A DNA stretch of 6,633 bases, taken from assembly GCA_017880715.1 (NCBI GenBank), contig JADGRT010000175.1, forward strand, positions 1 through 6,633. Direction: 5' to 3'. Source of the DNA: Verrucomicrobiia bacterium (GTDB lineage: Bacteria; Verrucomicrobiota; Verrucomicrobiia; Limisphaerales; UBA1319). Below the pieces are notes generated by a model, which saw only the letters and a list, made by a program, of their open reading frames with translations, was not told where the DNA came from and made no database searches. Positions 4,457 through 6,633 of the stretch are shown here, in pieces. The first letter of the stretch is position 1; each line of letters begins with the position of its first letter. The translations under genes were made by a program, and so were the position numbers.

Positions 4457-6391
4457 TCACCATTCCGCCAGCGGCGACAGTTTAAACGCCGGCTGTGATG
4501 CGGTATTTCCCTCCCGCACGGGCACCAGTTGCACGGCCAGTCGGGTGTCGGTCACTCCGCTCAGGTGGATGGCTAGTTTGCGTATGCCGTTGTTTTTATT
4601 CTGCATGGTGGGATGCGGCGACGATGGCAGGGGTTGAGCGTCCATGACAGTGAAGCTCGCGCCCTTCGGCGATAGGATGCTTGCCCGCATCCGCTTCCCG
4701 CCCAGCGTCAACGTCGCGACCGAGCCGTCTCCCTCCACGTCAGCCTTGGCCACCGTGTGCAAAAACCACCAGACTTCGGCCGCTTTGGCCGTCTGAATTT
4801 CGTCCTGCACCAGGATCTGCTGGCGGTTCAGCACGGCCATACCGCGCTGCACTTTGCGAGCGTGCCGCGCGTAAGCCGGGGTGAGGTCGGTGATCGCAAA
4901 GGCCCGGTCGGGTTTCGATTCGAAACGGGCAATAGTGGCCGCCGCCGATGGATCCTGGTCCACCCCGGCATCCGGATTGATCACCAGGGTGTTGTGTCCT
5001 TCCGCGCGCAGGCGGTAGTAAGTCCAGCGTTGCGGACCGAAATAACCCGGCAGGTTGTAGTTGTCCGAGCCTAAATCCACCGCCCAGCGCACTCCCAGCG
5101 CATCGAGCACAAAACTGCCCAGATCCAGATTGCTGTGATTGGCCTGGTTGTCGCCGGACTTGAATCCCACAAAGAGGGCGTTGCGATCGTCCCAGGCGCT
5201 GCGGAACATGGCCACCTCGGCGTTTCGAAAATACTTGTCCAGCGGCAGCGCTGCCAGGTCCGGCTTGCCGCCGCTGCCATCGTCCCAGAGCAAATCCAGC
5301 GGTTGCGGGCTCGCCAGTGGACGCTGGTAGGCGGCGTAGGCGGGGCGATGGAACTGCCGTGCCATCCAAAACATTTGGGGCGCGCGAATGATGCCGCTGC
5401 CGGCGTCGGCGTAGTTGAAGCTGGTTCCCATGGGCCCGCTGGCGTAGATCGGAAACATGCCGGCTTCGGCAAAACCCGGCATCTGCGACAGGCCATAATC
5501 GGTCCCGAGCGCGGTTTGCAGGGCCGCCAGAATCACCACGTTGTACGTCGTGGCATAGTTCCAATACCCGGGGCCTTCGTTCCAGGCGCCGTCGGGCGCG
5601 AAATAGGCCATGGGTAGTTGCAGAGATTTGAGGGCATAGTTCAGAAAAGTGCCGGCTAGTTCCGGTTCTTCGTCGCCAATGGCCAGCGCTCCCATGCCTA
5701 TTCCGCCGTTGCAGACCTGGTTCCAATTGTGATGCGCCTTGGCCCACCAGCGGTCTTCCTTATGAACCTGCAGGGCCAGTTTGATCCCCTTTTCCACCAT
5801 CGCGGCGCGCAAGACCGCGCGCTGGAACGGCGTCCAGGCAGCATGAAACCAATCATAGCCAAGCGCAAAAGCATGCGTCATTTCGGCGGTGTCCAGAAAA
5901 TGGCGCGGGTTCCAATCCTTGAAATTCGCGGCGGCATCCAGCTCCTGCCAGGCGCGGTCGGCATAGCGCTTGTCGCCATCGAGTTGATAGAGCAATCCCA
6001 GCGTCTGGATGCGTTGCACCACCTGGCGGCTGGTGGCAAGCAGGCGCAAGCCATCCGGAATTTCGTATTTCGAGGGGGTAGCCTTCAGGATGATTTCCGC
6101 CTGCCGGCGCAATTCATCCCGCCATTGCCTAAGTCGCGCATCCGATTTCACCCGTTCCCTAAGCTGCGCAAAGTCCGCCGCCGTGGCCAGCAGGCGCGGA
6201 TGTTCCGGCTTGAGCCGCGCGATAATCTCCGGACCCGGTGGAATCGGAACCGCTGGGTTATTTTTCGCTTCGGCGCCTTCGGCCGCCAAGCCGGCCAGCA
6301 GCCAGATAAGCAAACTGACGTCCCTAATTCGCGCAACGTTCATAAGCAGATGGTTTAAGTGATCTGCTAATAGACGTCGAGGACATTTCAT
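4457..6391 (-). CDS. Exported heparinase II/III-like polysaccharide lyase
   Basis: This 644-residue protein has the two-part layout of heparinase II/III-type lyases. An (alpha/alpha) toroid of about 55-385 contains HNWNQVCNGG (221-230) and DGAWNEGPGYWNY (267-279). A beta-sandwich heparinase II/III domain of about 390-640 contains NQANHSNLDLGSF (415-427), WAVDLGSDNY (436-445) and GHNTLVIN (465-472). Lyases of this class cleave uronic-acid polysaccharides by beta-elimination; the substrate cannot be told here. A long N-terminal signal is likely: basic residues up to about 23, hydrophobic core VSLLIWLLAGLAA at 25-37, possible cleavage after AEA (about 42), giving a periplasmic or secreted product. 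The ATG at 6391 has GGAG 8 nt upstream. An ATG at 6343 would give a shorter signal but has no such site. The gene is convergent with the LTxxQ gene, and no other carbohydrate-use gene is in view. Residue 421 is Asn where an H-x-H pattern is often seen. Confidence 0.9.
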   Translation of the reverse strand: MKCPRRLLADHLNHLLMNVARIRDVSLLIWLLAGLAAEGAEAKNNPAVPIPPGPEIIARLKPEHPRLLATAADFAQLRERVKSDARLRQWRDELRRQAEIILKATPSKYEIPDGLRLLATSRQVVQRIQTLGLLYQLDGDKRYADRAWQELDAAANFKDWNPRHFLDTAEMTHAFALGYDWFHAAWTPFQRAVLRAAMVEKGIKLALQVHKEDRWWAKAHHNWNQVCNGGIGMGALAIGDEEPELAGTFLNYALKSLQLPMAYFAPDGAWNEGPGYWNYATTYNVVILAALQTALGTDYGLSQMPGFAEAGMFPIYASGPMGTSFNYADAGSGIIRAPQMFWMARQFHRPAYAAYQRPLASPQPLDLLWDDGSGGKPDLAALPLDKYFRNAEVAMFRSAWDDRNALFVGFKSGDNQANHSNLDLGSFVLDALGVRWAVDLGSDNYNLPGYFGPQRWTYYRLRAEGHNTLVINPDAGVDQDPSAAATIARFESKPDRAFAITDLTPAYARHARKVQRGMAVLNRQQILVQDEIQTAKAAEVWWFLHTVAKADVEGDGSVATLTLGGKRMRASILSPKGASFTVMDAQPLPSSPHPTMQNKNNGIRKLAIHLSGVTDTRLAVQLVPVREGNTASQPAFKLSPLAEW

Positions 6392-6424
6392 TCAGGGTAC
6401 TCCAATGCCAGCCGCATCCCTCCG

Positions 6425-6523
6425 TTTCGTCCTCGTCCTCGTCCTTCGTCCCTCGTCCTCGTCCTCGAATGTTCAAAATCACAGATCGAGGACGAGGGAC
6501 GAAGGACGAGGACGAGGACGAAA
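6425..6523. repeat. Long GAGGAC-unit inverted repeat (hairpin)
   Basis: The left arm 6425-6468 and right arm 6486-6523 are built from hexamer-like TCCTCG / CGAGGA units with interspersed TTCGTCC and CCTCGTC variants. Positions 6425-6461 are a perfect 37-bp complement of 6487-6523. The left arm holds one additional 6-bp unit next to the 17-nt loop. The same non-unit interruptions occur in both arms, so the arms are copies and not chance low-complexity runs. TCCG flanks both ends (6421-6424 and 6524-6527), which could be a 4-bp target duplication or chance. On the minus strand the hairpin starts 4 nt after a TGA stop and ends 33 nt before the lyase start. No T-run follows it. Confidence 0.85.
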
Positions 6524-6527
6524 TCCG

Positions 6528-6633
6528 TCAAGACAATCGGGCGACCGTGGGATGGGCGAAGGTTGCTGGTGATCGTGAAAAAAAGGCATTCGCCTGACCA
6601 AGGGCTTCTTCCAGGGACGGAGCATTCGACACC
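6528..6633 (-). CDS. C-terminal end of an unidentified protein (partial, runs off the window)
   Basis: A minus-strand frame open to the window edge gives 34 residues ending in AHPTVARLS, then TGA at 6528-6530. The visible stretch includes SLEEALGQANAFFSRSP and has an ordinary mixed composition, unlike the arginine-rich products of the other frames here. It is too short to identify. Support comes from the position of its stop: the GAGGAC hairpin begins 4 nt later, as the other repeats in this window begin just after stop codons. Its start lies outside the window. If real, it is upstream of and codirectional with the lyase gene. Confidence 0.42.
   Translation of the reverse strand, partial: VSNAPSLEEALGQANAFFSRSPATFAHPTVARLS

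Noticed and set aside
3615..4463. 282-codon open frame on the minus strand across the membrane-protein and LTxxQ genes
   Set aside because: It runs through the dispersed repeat and opposite two well-supported coupled genes with good ribosome sites. Its product has no recognisable domain.
4740..5747. 335-codon alternative frame on the minus strand inside the lyase gene
   Set aside because: It is rich in Gly, Arg and Gln, typical of an out-of-frame reading of GC-rich sequence, while the main frame carries the heparinase II/III motifs.
6425..6523. Possible CRISPR array or tandem repeat tract
   Set aside because: The units are short and contiguous without unique spacers, and the two halves are inverted, not direct, copies.

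Overview
The window looks like a piece of a chromosome from a Gram-negative, moderately GC-rich bacterium, most likely a member of the Verrucomicrobiota (Pedosphaera/Limisphaera-like). That assignment is inference. It rests on the flavour of the proteins (sugar phosphate isomerase/epimerase, large secreted heparinase II/III-like protein, an ECF sigma factor paired with an LTxxQ-type membrane protein), the use of TTG and GTG starts, and the abundance of short structured repeats between genes. No RNA gene, CRISPR array, transposase or prophage gene was seen.

Layout from left to right. Positions 1-159 hold a small hairpin and one copy of a 90-bp dispersed repeat. Three genes then read leftwards on the minus strand in the order rpsU (bS21), sugar phosphate isomerase/epimerase, UPF0104/LPG_synthase_TM-type membrane protein. 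The last two overlap by 4 bp. Between rpsU and the epimerase lies a clear intrinsic terminator whose 5' arm is shared with a smaller competing hairpin. A 182-bp divergent intergenic region (2450-2631) holds the rpsU promoter and a spaced inverted repeat. Rightwards from it runs a four-gene cluster: an 86-residue protein resembling an isolated histidine-kinase dimerisation helix, an ECF sigma factor, a 100-residue single-pass membrane protein placed like an anti-sigma factor, and a membrane-anchored Spy/CpxP-like LTxxQ protein that overlaps it by 4 bp. The second copy of the 90-bp repeat follows directly. A convergent minus-strand gene (4457-6391) encodes a 644-residue exported heparinase II/III-like polysaccharide lyase. 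Upstream of it are a long GAGGAC-type inverted repeat (6425-6523) and the probable C-terminal end of another minus-strand gene that leaves the window.

How the parts may work together: the sigma factor, membrane protein and LTxxQ protein have the architecture of a cell-envelope stress circuit (ECF sigma factor, membrane-bound inhibitor, periplasmic sensor). The co-located HxxNN helix protein is the least understood part. The epimerase and flippase-like protein are translationally coupled. They sit downstream of rpsU behind a terminator that could act as an attenuator.

The most distinctive non-coding signal is that three repeat copies of two families each begin only 2-4 nt after a stop codon, with the same polarity in both copies of the 90-bp family. 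This suggests 3'-end elements (RNA end protection or termination) or a mobile palindrome that targets gene ends.
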